DNA of 64,000 bases from Bartonella quintana (GTDB lineage Bacteria; Pseudomonadota; Alphaproteobacteria; Rhizobiales; Rhizobiaceae). Below, one piece after another: positions 55,744 through 64,000 of the stretch; the first letter of the stretch is position 1, and each line of letters opens with the position of its first letter. Under the pieces are notes generated by a model, which was given only the letters and a program-made list of their open reading frames with translations, ran no database searches and had not been told where the DNA came from. The position numbers and the translations under genes were made by a program. The stretch covers positions 1,187,501 to 1,251,500 of the forward strand of contig NZ_AP019773.1 in assembly GCF_009936175.1 (NCBI RefSeq), in the 5' to 3' direction.

Positions 55744-58047
55744 ATGTATAAGAGAAATTTTTTATTATGTACAATTGCTGGATCTTTGATTTTCTCCTAT
55801 TTAAGTTCGGCTTATGCAAATACACCACCTCGTGAAATTCCCAAGGTTTATGTAAAAGAGGGAGAAGAGACTTTTAATAACGTTGTTATCCGCGATAGAT
55901 ATAATCCAGTGATCGCTGGTGGATCACAATCAGTCGCCACAATTACAGAAGCGATAATAGCCTCAGAAATTGTAGGGTTGAGTGCAACGAGAGGTGGGCG
56001 CATTAATGCTACAGAAATTGATACAAAAACCCTGATAAAAGGTTTAGAAATTACAAACGGTATAATCAATCTTGAAGATTCAATCGTACATGTCAAAGGA
56101 AATCATGAAAGCTATGGTATTGTTTTTGGAAAGGTCTTTGATTTCCATGTAAATAAAGGCGAAGAAGTTGTTAATAAGGCATTTCTTACCAATACAAAAC
56201 TTCTTGTGAGAGACGGCATAGGTATTCTGGGACCGTACTCAAATGCTGAGATTAGACTTAAAAATTCAGAAATTCTTTCTGATATGTTATTGAAAAATAG
56301 CGATGAAACAGAGATTGATCCTGTCACTCTTACATTAACTGCTGACCATTCAATTTTGGAAGGAAGAGCAAAAACATTACAAAAGAACACAACAGTTTTT
56401 ACTCTGAGCAATAACAGTAAGTGGTACTTAAAGATTAGTCAAAACGAAGTAGATAATAGTAGTAGTCTATTTAACTACGTCCTCCTTGACATTAATAAAC
56501 GAGCACATTCTAGTGTTTCAGTCCTTAATCTTAACGATAGCGCCATCGTGTTTAATGCGCCAACTGTGTTGACGGAGGGCCATTATCAAACCTTGAGTGT
56601 AGGACGAGAGCAAACGGCTGAATATTCTGACCCACAGAGCAATAGGGACCTTAATGAAAAAACAGTCTACACTGTGACAGGTGATGCAAGGATTTATTTT
56701 AATACTGAATGGAGTAATGGTTTGCCAAAAGACCAACAAAAAACAGACCGTCTTCTTGTTCATGGCGATGTATCAGGGAGCACAACAGTTCATTTCAGTA
56801 ACCTTTCAAAAAATGAGCCATCAAATATAGAGAACACCATCCCTTTGAATATGCGTGGTGTTTCACTCGTTCAAGTTTCTGGAAAAGCAAATGAAAATGC
56901 ATTCAAATTAGCAAATGGTTATGCCACAATAGGCGGTTTGCCTTATAAATATACACTGAATGCCTATGGACCAACATCCAGCCATGGCAAAGCGAGTCTT
57001 GAGCAAAGCCTCGTGGGAGAAGAGCAGAATTTTTGGGATTTCCGCTTGCAAAGTGCCACTCTTGATCGTGAGGAAAAAATCAAAGCTCTTGTGCCACAAG
57101 TAGCAAGCTATTTGGTGATGCCCAACGCTTTATTCTCCGCTGGATTCACTGATGTAAACAATCAAAATGCATTGTTAAACGATATGCAAACAGCACTGTT
57201 TGCACCAGAAAGCCATAAAAAGAGTGGGATCTTCTTATCCTCCTATGGCAATAAGATCACATTATCTTCTAACCGTAATCCACTACAATATGGTTATGGT
57301 GCTGATGTCCAGCATACTGCATTGCAAGCAGGCATTGCACTGGCAGGATTAGAAAAGCAAAACATTACCACAAGTCTTGGACTTTTGGGGACATACGGAA
57401 AGCTAGCTTTTACCCCTAAGGATATCGAAGGCGCTGAGAAAAGCACCATTGATAAATGGTCATTCACCGTATACGGCAACATCCAGCATAACAATGGCAT
57501 ATATCTCGATACGCTTTTTTCTTATGGAACTCTCAAGGGAAATATCACCACCGCCTTCATCGGAACTACCACGCAACTGAATAAGACAAAAACATTGAGT
57601 GCATCTGCCACCGTTAGCCAAAAATTGGGAACCGGTGTTGAGGGGTTGGTCTTTGAACCACAAGCACAGTTTGTTTATCAGCGTCTCATGTTTGAAAAAC
57701 TCTCAGATATTGATGGCTTTGAAGTAAATATGGGCAAGCCTCATCAATGGCTGGTACGTGTTGGCGGACGTTTGATACAAACTGTAATGCCTGTTGAAAG
57801 AAACCGTGCTGTTTCCTTCTATGGTAAAGTGAATTTCATCAAAGCTTTTAGTGATAATGGTACGATAAAGATTGGTGATACTTTCCATCGTGATTCTATG
57901 GGATCTTCCCTTGAAGGCGGTTTTGGTGTGAATGCTCAACTCTCTCAGAATATCGCCCTTCATGCTGATGTTAATTACCAACACAAGCTCCAAAAAGCTG
58001 GCATATCTGCAATTAACTTTTCCGGTGGAATACACTATGGCTTTTAA
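55744..58047 (+). CDS. autotransporter (type Va), short passenger, 767 aa
   Basis: Residues 1-25 are a signal peptide (FLLCTIAGSLIFSYLSSAYA). The unique passenger part is only about 300 residues, with SYGIVFGKVFDFHVNKGEE, a degenerate version of the 'SYGIYF' motif of its relatives. From residue 306 on it is virtually identical to the 1086-aa protein, including barrel and terminal GGIHYGF. I set the start at ATG 55744, which begins the signal peptide; ATG 55711 would add 11 residues before it. It is likely a passenger variant created by recombination at the shared block. Confidence 0.88.
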   Translation: MYKRNFLLCTIAGSLIFSYLSSAYANTPPREIPKVYVKEGEETFNNVVIRDRYNPVIAGGSQSVATITEAIIASEIVGLSATRGGRINATEIDTKTLIKGLEITNGIINLEDSIVHVKGNHESYGIVFGKVFDFHVNKGEEVVNKAFLTNTKLLVRDGIGILGPYSNAEIRLKNSEILSDMLLKNSDETEIDPVTLTLTADHSILEGRAKTLQKNTTVFTLSNNSKWYLKISQNEVDNSSSLFNYVLLDINKRAHSSVSVLNLNDSAIVFNAPTVLTEGHYQTLSVGREQTAEYSDPQSNRDLNEKTVYTVTGDARIYFNTEWSNGLPKDQQKTDRLLVHGDVSGSTTVHFSNLSKNEPSNIENTIPLNMRGVSLVQVSGKANENAFKLANGYATIGGLPYKYTLNAYGPTSSHGKASLEQSLVGEEQNFWDFRLQSATLDREEKIKALVPQVASYLVMPNALFSAGFTDVNNQNALLNDMQTALFAPESHKKSGIFLSSYGNKITLSSNRNPLQYGYGADVQHTALQAGIALAGLEKQNITTSLGLLGTYGKLAFTPKDIEGAEKSTIDKWSFTVYGNIQHNNGIYLDTLFSYGTLKGNITTAFIGTTTQLNKTKTLSASATVSQKLGTGVEGLVFEPQAQFVYQRLMFEKLSDIDGFEVNMGKPHQWLVRVGGRLIQTVMPVERNRAVSFYGKVNFIKAFSDNGTIKIGDTFHRDSMGSSLEGGFGVNAQLSQNIALHADVNYQHKLQKAGISAINFSGGIHYGF

Positions 58048-58256
58048 AAAAGGCAGCACATTGTGCTGCCTTTTGTATATATGAAACCTGTTTTTCTTTC
58101 CCTCTCAAAGAACCTCTTCACCCTTTTCACCCCCGGGACATATGACAGAGCACCTCTTTGCAAAGCTCATCCAACAAGATCCAAAACAATAAGGTATTGC
58201 ACCACAAATTGGTGCAAAATAACCATCCAGTAAAACAAAGAGAAAAAATATAGGAA
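56661..58256. repeat. 1.60-kb direct repeat, copy 2
   Basis: Second copy of the block at 51,298-52,893. The 5' junction lies inside coding sequence (just before the YTVTGDARIYFNTEW motif). Confidence 0.95.
58048..58074 (+). terminator. terminator of the 767-aa autotransporter
   Basis: The same hairpin as at 52,685-52,711, directly after the stop codon. Confidence 0.85.
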
Positions 58257-58664
58257 AGAGTATTTTGTTGCATAAGAAGAGTTTATTATCATGTACATCT
58301 CCTTGTGCTTTGTTTTTTATCTTAACTTAGACAAGTAGGTACCTCTGATCTCAATAATCAAACGCTCAGATCTTCACCACCATCCCTCAGTAATTTGATC
58401 AGCACTTCAATATCGGTAGCTAACATCTCTGAAACGGTGGATTCTTTTGCTATGGTCGGACACAAATCCGTATTTCAATCAGACAATTATGGTTTTTACC
58501 CTTGAAGCTTCCTCTTTTTCCCAAATGAGGCTGCCCTCCCATTTCAGAGATAAACTAAACAGATATCCACAAATACTCCTTGTCCTCATCTGGCAAAAGC
58601 TGTAACAAAAGAAAGCACTGAATTGCTTAACATCAAACATGCAGCTACCTTAGAGGTGGATGTT
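58257..58664. other. gap without a supported gene
   Basis: About 400 bp after the repeat. It starts with a leader-like TTGCATAAGAAGAGTTTATTATCATG that resembles an autotransporter start (HKKSLLSC), but no frame continues. Confidence 0.4.
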
Positions 58665-58850
58665 GATTTACAGTTCACCTCCTCCCCGCCCTAAAGGACG
58701 ATGGTTCCCCCTAGCGCCAATCTGTAAACAGTCTAGCTTCTTTCGGGGGATTTCCCTGCTGACCACTTATGCGGTTTACTTCAGAGGCTCTATGGGCAAA
58801 TCCTGCCCTAAATATTCTCTTTAACTTCACTCTTATATACTTAAAAGAAA
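58665..58850 (-). mobile_element. remnant of an IS200/IS605-type right end
   Basis: On the minus strand the sequence ends GAACCATCGTCCTTTAGG followed by GCGGGGAGGAGG, with the small hairpin CGTCC-TTTA-GGGCG. This is the characteristic look of the 3' end of IS605-family elements with tnpB, which also forms the end of their guide RNA. Just before it, AEVNR-like coding (RASEVNRISGQQGNPPKEARL) resembles the tail found after tnpB. No intact transposase or TnpB is visible. Confidence 0.5.
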
Positions 58851-58959
58851 ACTGAAACCATACATGAACGTCATTGTATTTTTGATATGCATGAATGTTC
58901 CGTATATCAACGTCCTGAAGGACAATGTTTCAAGGCACTATAATAAAAAGTATGGACTT

Positions 58960-59560
58960 CATGAGGAATAACAACGTCATAAAACGCAAAACATACTAGC
59001 GATAGATTGGAGAGATGTCACAGCTTTTTATCAGACACTGAGCAAAACAAAAATAACAACACATCTGGCTTTTTTACGTTTTCTCATCCTTATGGTTGCT
59101 CACACTCATCCCTCGAGTCATCTTCATGAAAACCAAATTGAAGAGAATCTACGGACAATCCCTGCTGAAGGTATGAAAGGAAAGCATAATGCTACAACAG
59201 ATTTTCACATGCCTTTATCCTCTAAAGCACTGAGAGCGATTGAACCAACCCATTTTCTCTCCCAAATTTGTTTTCTCCTTTTCATTTGCAGCCATGTTCC
59301 CTTTTCAAAGAAAAGGCATATCACAGCAACTTGACTTGTGGGATATGTCCCTATGGTTTTCGTTCTAATTTACCTAATTGGCAAGAAGAAACAACTGATA
59401 TTCTAATGAGGTAACAGCAACAATTCTAAGACATATATGATGGGGAGGAAAGGAAAACGGGCTTATCGTCTTACAATTTTTTTAAAAGCGCTGTGTCTTT
59501 ATGGCCATCCCATTAACAATGGTTGGTACGTATTTGCGAGCATTGCCACAAACTATAATC
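58960..59560 (+). pseudogene. P4-type tyrosine integrase, C-terminal part, decayed
   Basis: Read in shifting frames: QRHKTQNILAIDWRDVTAFYQTLSK, then TIPAEGMKGKHNATTDFHMPLSS, then a GYVPYGFRSNLPNW-like stretch, and RKGKRAYRLTIF. This is the catalytic domain of a P4-like integrase, with the His-x-x-Arg region and the C-terminal 'ERAYRR' region. Stops and frameshifts are frequent. It may be the other half of the fragment at 26.4 kb. Confidence 0.75.
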
Positions 59561-59675
59561 ACCACTGAAGAAGGCAATACTGCCTAAGTATTCTATAGAT
59601 GACGAGATATCTATCAATAATTTGGATATGAAAATATTAGATTGGTTGCAAAAGTTTATTACCTATTTTGCTAAG

Positions 59676-59711
59676 AAGGCTGCTAAACAAATACACACGC
59701 CCAGGCAATTA
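59676..59711. repeat. 36-bp direct repeat, copy 1
   Basis: Starts AAGGCTGCTAAACAAAT and ends CCCAGGCAATTA, with one mismatch to the copy 682 bp downstream. Confidence 0.85.
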
Positions 59712-60119
59712 CAGTGTTGTAACCATACATAATAGGAATTTCTTAGATCGAACTGCATATGTTAGCACCCCAATGCGATGCGATGGTCACTGGATTTGTA
59801 CGCTAGGCGTTTATACTGATATGACAGCATAAAGCAAGCTGCACTGTTACAGTATACAAAATTGCTGCAACGTAAACAGCTGTCAAAGCATCTTATCTGG
59901 GATCATCTAAAACCCATCTTATCACGAGAAAAATATTTTCAAAAGGTGACGGACTATCGTAAAAACTTTTAAGGATGATCTTATAAGATAAGAAAAGACA
60001 TCCACCATCGATGTGATAACATAGAGACCACCCATCACCCACTCTTCCTGTCGTTCATTTGTAAATTTTTTCTATAATACGCAGATATGAAAGACACTCT
60101 CCCATAAAAAAGAGGCGTT

Positions 60120-60129
60120 CCCCCCCCCC
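60120..60129. repeat. poly-C tract (10 bases)
   Basis: Ten consecutive C in a genome of low GC content. Such tracts are slippage-prone. It lies inside an open 81-codon minus-strand frame (60,035-60,280) that I cannot confirm as a gene. Confidence 0.8.
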
Positions 60130-60357
60130 ACGACGCAAGAAGCCGCCATCTTCCTCCTGAAAAACGAAGGAGCAATCCCTCTTCTCTCCGTAGCAGCCCC
60201 GCCGCGTTTCTCTCAAAGGGAAAATTCTTTTCAATCAACCCAAATAGAAATTCCCACACCTTCTCTCCATCAAAAATCAATCTCTCTTAAGGAGCAGATT
60301 TTTTGCAGTGTGAGAATCAAGATTGCATCAATCGTGCCATAAGAGATTAAAATACCC

Positions 60358-60393
60358 AAGGCTGCTAAACAAATCCACACGCCCAGGCAATTA
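60358..60393. repeat. 36-bp direct repeat, copy 2
   Basis: Second copy of the repeat at 59,676-59,711, ending 45 bp before the stop of the FlgN-like gene. Confidence 0.85.
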
Positions 60394-60438
60394 TTGTAAT
60401 CACTTACGCCCGGTATTAATCAAAATTGGATCACAGGT

Positions 60439-60840
60439 TCAATCCGCTTCTTTTGTACGAGCAGCGGTTTGTATATCTTGCGAAAGATCGTTTACTGCAT
60501 CCAAATGAATTTGAAGCAATTCACTATTACGACGTAATTTTTCCTGTAAATCTGATAACAAGCTTTCGACCTCACTCGAAATATCTTCATTCATGTAGCG
60601 TTTTATATCGCTCATAGATTTATTAAGATCACGTAAGCCACGTGTTTTACATAAATTTATTTCTTCGTAATCTGGAATACCACTGCTCTCTAGCATGTTA
60701 CTTTCATAATCGATCACTTGTGCTAACCCTTTAACAGCAGCCACAAATTTTGTCATTGCCCAATCACGATCGATAAGGTCGTTATCAAAGACTTTTGCTT
60801 TTGATGCAACACTATCATCCCCATATTGCACGACAGACAT
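60439..60840 (-). CDS. coiled-coil protein, FlgN-like
   Basis: A 133-aa largely helical protein. Its C-terminal half (SDLQEKLRRNSELLQIHLDAVNDLSQDI) has the pattern of FlgN, the export chaperone for flagellar hook-associated proteins. This is a weak, pattern-based call. No other flagellar gene is near, and many Bartonella lack flagella, so it may be a leftover or an unrelated coiled-coil protein. I take ATG 60840 as the start; ATG 60936 would add 32 residues. Confidence 0.4.
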   Translation of the reverse strand: MSVVQYGDDSVASKAKVFDNDLIDRDWAMTKFVAAVKGLAQVIDYESNMLESSGIPDYEEINLCKTRGLRDLNKSMSDIKRYMNEDISSEVESLLSDLQEKLRRNSELLQIHLDAVNDLSQDIQTAARTKEAD

Positions 60841-61799
60841 TTTTATTTCCCCTTCAACAGTATTGTTCAATCTTGATCTCAAATGAAGAAGATTAAACAA
60901 CCTTTCTTTAATGCTGGTACACTCGATTGAGTTCATTGTGCGAATATTGTACCAACAATAGCACGACGATCCTTAAAAGCGTATACCTGTTCAATTTTCA
61001 AATTATCGTATAAAATATATTTTTTCTTATTTGCTCCAAATCCCCCCCTTGGTGCGATACCAATTCTATAAAACGCTAAAAATCTCTACACCAATGTGCT
61101 GCAGATATCACGAATTGCCGATCTTCGACAAAAAACGATCATGCGTTAACGGATAGGCTCAACAAAAATTTGTAACATATAAAGATTGAGATTTTTAAAA
61201 GATTTCAGTATTTTACCCTCCATAGCTTCTGGCTTTCTATGCATCTAACGCTGCCTGTCATTTGGCATTACATACGATCAAATTACACTCATCCAGAAAG
61301 ATTCATTCTTCTCACATGTTTTGTTCTCCATACGCACAATATTTCACACAAAACACAAGAAAAACACTCTCTGAACAAACCACACGACAACATCAAAAAA
61401 GCTATCTAAAAATAGCTAAACAGCCACAGATTTCCCTTTTTAATTATCATTCGCTTTTCTTTGCACATATTATAGTATAGGATTTTTCTGACCCTTTCAA
61501 GAGTTCCTGACAAAACGTAAAGCCTCTATAATCCTTCAATCCATAAATTTTCAAATCTTCCCATAGAGACGTTTTCATCCTTTTGTTTGCAAGATAACCC
61601 TCTCGCATCTCACCAAATAACCCACAGCTTTGCTCTTGATATAGCTTTTTTGCTCCTTAAACAAAAAAAGAAATCATAAGAACAATAATTTCTTCTGCGA
61701 AAAGAAAGCTTCTGCCGAAAAATCTACCTTGACTCCCAACATTCAGGATCGCGCTCCATCGCTGCTCTTCTCTTGCAATGATCATTTATAATCTTATTT
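60841..61799. other. gap without a supported gene
   Basis: Almost 1 kb without a recognisable gene. A 72-codon plus frame at 61,262-61,480 lacks a ribosome-binding site and family features. Confidence 0.5.
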
Positions 61800-61994
61800 G
61801 ATACACCTTCAACGCAGGGACCCTTCTTGAAACCAGTGAGCTGTTACATTTTCTTTAAATGGTGGCGGCTTTTAAGCCAATATCCTTGTTATTTTGGAAG
61901 CTTCACATCCTTTCCCACTTAACCATACCTGGGAACCTTAAATGGTAGTCAGGATTGTGTCCCTCTCCACCACGACGGACGTTGGCACCCACCA
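61800..61994 (-). pseudogene. degenerate 23S rRNA fragment
   Basis: On the minus strand this reads GGTGGGTGCCAACGTCCGTC, then GAGAGGGACACAATCCTGAC, then AAGGTTCCCAGGTATGG and TTAAGTGGGAAAGGATGTG, then GGATATTGGCTTAAAAGC, then CACCATTTAAAGAAAATGT and AACAGCTCACTGG. These steps match, in order, the domain II segment of bacterial 23S rRNA (around E. coli 960-1110), with many substitutions. It is far too short and diverged to work as rRNA. Confidence 0.85.
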
Positions 61995-62958
61995 TTTCAT
62001 AAAAAGCAGCTTTAGCCGATCTTGTCATGGCGTAAAATCAATCAGAACACTTGTATAAAAAGAGCTTTTTGTTACACGACTATACAGAAAAAACAAAGGC
62101 ACAACAAAGTTTCACTCTATTTTATAGCCTACAGCGCTAAAGCGCTTCAAATCCTTATAAAAAAGAAAGATTTTAAGCTTGCCAAGTATATTGTATCAGC
62201 ATATATTACAGACTGTAACATATCGTTATTAAAAAAATTGATACCACAAAGAACAGAAAGAGGTTCTTATGGCCGATATAATAAAAACCGCTATGCTTTA
62301 CTCAACGTTGATTGTCACCATCAATGTTTTCGTTGTTCTAGCTCTTGTAATAGAGATGCATTAAACATAATCTCTTAGTTTTTTCGTGAACCACACAAAT
62401 GAGGGTCTCAAATTCTCATAAGATCATAGAAAGACTTTAAGTAAGCTGATAAATCGCGTTACCAATTCCAAATGTCGCTTCCAACTCTTCCGACGTTAAT
62501 TTTTGCTTTTTGTATGCATTTTTAACAATCAGGTTTATTTCGTTCTACCTTGAATTACCACTCTTCCTCAGAGTGATTCTTTTTATCTTCTACTCTCTAT
62601 TGAAAAGCAGAACACAACAAAAACCTTAAACTTTGTTGGCTTTTTATGCGGTGGATGAGTGTAGACCACCTTGTGCTTAATATTTTAGACGCAAATCTTG
62701 TTTTGTCTCGTAGAGGCTGTTCTTTACGTCTAAAATAGAGAAAACCTCCACAACAGATAAGAGATTTCCCATTTATTGAAGTCTATTTCGTGGATATTCA
62801 AAACAAAATTCACTCTTTCTTGATCCAGAACAAAAACCAATACTGTCACAATTTATTTTTCATAATTGCACGGTTGTCTTGCTATTTTTCTGATTTACAA
62901 GGTTTTAAGAGTGATTTTTAGTGTCCCAAAAGAATATCTTGAGCCGCGGATCCTCTTT
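61995..62958. other. decayed DNA with an inverted repeat
   Basis: No supported gene except a possible small frame listed separately. TATTTTAGACG (62,681-62,691) and CGTCTAAAATA (62,727-62,737) are perfect inverted arms around a 35-base loop; the purpose is unknown. Confidence 0.4.
62269..62364 (+). CDS. possible small membrane protein, 31 aa
   Basis: MADIIKTAML, then a hydrophobic helix VTINVFVVLALVIE and a stop. AGAGG lies a few bases before the ATG. It fits a single-pass small membrane protein, but chance cannot be excluded. Confidence 0.3.
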   Translation: MADIIKTAMLYSTLIVTINVFVVLALVIEMH

Positions 62959-63081
62959 CTAAGGAACACTTCTTTTCCCATTTATTGAGTAACTTTTGAT
63001 CTTTCTAAACATAGTTTTTTCGCAACCAGCAGCAATAATCCCAGTGCAAAGAAGCAAAGTTATTATAATAGCTTTATGCAT
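62959..63081 (-). CDS. small lipoprotein, EexN/VirB7-like, 40 aa
   Basis: The sequence opens with a lipoprotein signal, MHKAIIITLLLCTGIIAAGC, followed by EKTMFRK. Small lipoproteins of this shape occur next to virB5 in conjugation-type secretion loci (entry exclusion EexN or VirB7/TrwH). No strong ribosome-binding site is present and the tail is short, so it may be a truncated remnant. Confidence 0.35.
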   Translation of the reverse strand: MHKAIIITLLLCTGIIAAGCEKTMFRKIKSYSINGKRSVP

Positions 63082-63084
63082 GAT

Positions 63085-63432
63085 ATGACGATGGCTTGAT
63101 TTGTAAGCTTTGCGTTGGTAACATTGCCTGCACAGCTATCAATGATGTTTAAAGTCTTTTACCTCTGGCAGCAGCTTTCGTACCTTTTCGCTTTTAATCG
63201 CTTCTTTTCTTTCATAAACTGCTCCATAAAGAAATTCACCTAAAGCTGTTTAACCTTGATGACAGACAGTATTGGTTTTGTTGATTTGCTGCTTGTAAAA
63301 ACATCAACTGCAGTTTCTGATCCTGGCTCCTTAATAGTCCCCTCACTTGACAACCTTTTGGATAAGAATTTTTACCCCACTTTCTAATGTTGTTGCGAAT
63401 ATAAAAAACAATACCAAAATTAGTAAACGCAT
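63085..63432 (-). pseudogene. gene remnant with signal peptide, possibly VirB5/TrwJ-like
   Basis: A 29-codon frame (63,343-63,432) starts MRLLILVLFFIFATT, a signal-peptide-like N-terminus. After it, shifted frames read QDQKLQLMFLQAANQQNQY and GEFLYGAVYERKEAIKSEK, ending LLPEVKDFKHH just before the small lipoprotein. The order signal protein then lipoprotein would fit virB5-eex, but the similarity is too weak to be sure. Confidence 0.3.
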
Positions 63433-63790
63433 TATTTTTTTAGCATCCCCCAAAGAAAATTAAAAGAATCTTTAGAAACGAATAACCTTTCTCTTGTTTC
63501 AACAGCAGCAACAAAATCCGTTCTTTCGTAAAAGCCAGCCCGCCGCAAACCACTCATGCAACATATCAGACATAACCACTAAAACCAGAAAGACAAGACA
63601 TCATAAGATAGAACAATGAACAATATGTCTTAAGCGCATGTCATATTTTTTTCAACCAGGTCTTTTCTTCTAGACAGATAGCGCCTTTCTGTTAAGATAT
63701 TCTCTTATAAAACCTCATCTTTATAATGGTCTTTTTGGAGAGCAAACAAAAGAACAGTCTGAAGATATACCCTATCGGGAACGAACAAGG

Positions 63791-64000
63791 ATGAACTTAC
63801 AACAAATTGAACCTGATATTTTCATCAGTGCCCAAATCAGCGTTGAAAACATTAAAAAATTAGCACAAATGGGCTTTAAAACGATTATCTGCAACCGCCC
63901 CGATCAAGAAGACCCCCATCAACCTGATTTTTCCATCATTAAAACAGAAGCACACAAATATGGAATCAAAGCCTATCACATTCCTATTGTACCTCCTACC
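63791..64000 (+). CDS. BLH/DUF442-type phosphatase-like protein, 5' part
   Basis: The first 70 codons of a gene cut by the window end: MNLQQIEPDIFISAQISVENI, then MGFKTIICNRPDQEDPHQPD and AYHIPIVPP. This is the TIGR01244/DUF442 domain (beta-lactamase-hydrolase-like, dual-specificity-phosphatase fold) with the standard NRPD motif. The catalytic Cys loop lies outside the window. Family members often carry a C-terminal metallo-beta-lactamase domain linked to sulfide handling or biofilm control. Confidence 0.85.
   Translation, partial: MNLQQIEPDIFISAQISVENIKKLAQMGFKTIICNRPDQEDPHQPDFSIIKTEAHKYGIKAYHIPIVPPT

Larger units (their letters stand above)
59561..60438. other. decayed accessory DNA
   Basis: It contains short clean reading pieces without a known family: PKYSIDDEISINNLDMKIL near 59,580 and NRNFLDRTAYVSTPMRCDG near 59,740. 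A short direct repeat and a poly-C run also lie here. The pieces look like phage or island gene remnants. Confidence 0.4.

Noticed and set aside
60035..60280. 81-codon minus-strand frame containing the poly-C run
   Set aside because: The frame depends on the exact length of the homopolymer and I see no family resemblance or clear ribosome-binding site; kept only as a repeat note.
62681..62737. 11-bp inverted repeat considered as a terminator
   Set aside because: The 35-base loop and absence of a T-run or a preceding gene make a terminator unlikely.

Overview
The window is low-GC alphaproteobacterial DNA that reads as a Bartonella chromosome (Rhizobiales). The main reasons are the large Bartonella-type autotransporters with C-terminal beta-barrels ending in Phe, the many decayed genes in long AT-rich gaps, and a housekeeping gene set of Brucella/Rhizobium type (gcvTHP, ornithine decarboxylase with a GNAT gene, a SAF-domain oxidoreductase, a Trm112-like protein). 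I cannot name the species from sequence alone.

Layout. Bases 1-26,240 are mostly ordinary chromosome: a Zur-like regulator, an EmrAB-type efflux pair, an ornithine decarboxylase/GNAT pair behind a speF-like leader, TrhO, a broken KDPG aldolase, ferredoxin-NADP reductase, alanine racemase, the gcvT-gcvH-gcvP operon behind a tandem glycine riboswitch, a LonN protein, a Trm112-like protein, Asd, an SH3 protein, a completely decayed metQ-metN-metI methionine transporter, a MaoC hydratase and a SAF-domain oxidoreductase. Decay is visible here too (eda, metQNI, an XRE regulator).

Bases about 26,400-59,560 form an accessory island. It is bounded by two same-strand fragments that read as the N-terminal and C-terminal parts of a decayed P4-type tyrosine integrase. 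Inside are a small membrane protein, a creatininase with a decayed partial duplicate, a CobW-family remnant, two minus-strand autotransporters (1026 and 1911 aa), a divergent siderophore-type ABC importer (binding protein, two permeases, ATPase), tRNA-Gln(CUG), a lipoprotein phosphoesterase, two intact plus-strand autotransporters (1086 and 767 aa) and two wrecked autotransporter genes. Each intact autotransporter pair shares a long, almost identical 3' block that covers the beta-domain, terminator and downstream DNA, which points to recent duplication or gene conversion with passenger exchange. The 1911-aa protein carries two complete passenger units on one beta-barrel. A nine-base core (ACATAATGT) recurs in palindromes upstream of the small membrane protein and between the large autotransporter and the iron importer, with a one-mismatch version upstream of the 1026-aa autotransporter, so the island may share one regulator.

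Bases 58,300-63,790 are a graveyard: an IS200/IS605-like end, the integrase C-terminal fragment, a short direct repeat, a FlgN-like coiled-coil gene, a degenerate 23S rRNA fragment and scraps that may come from a type IV secretion locus. The window ends inside a BLH/DUF442-type gene.
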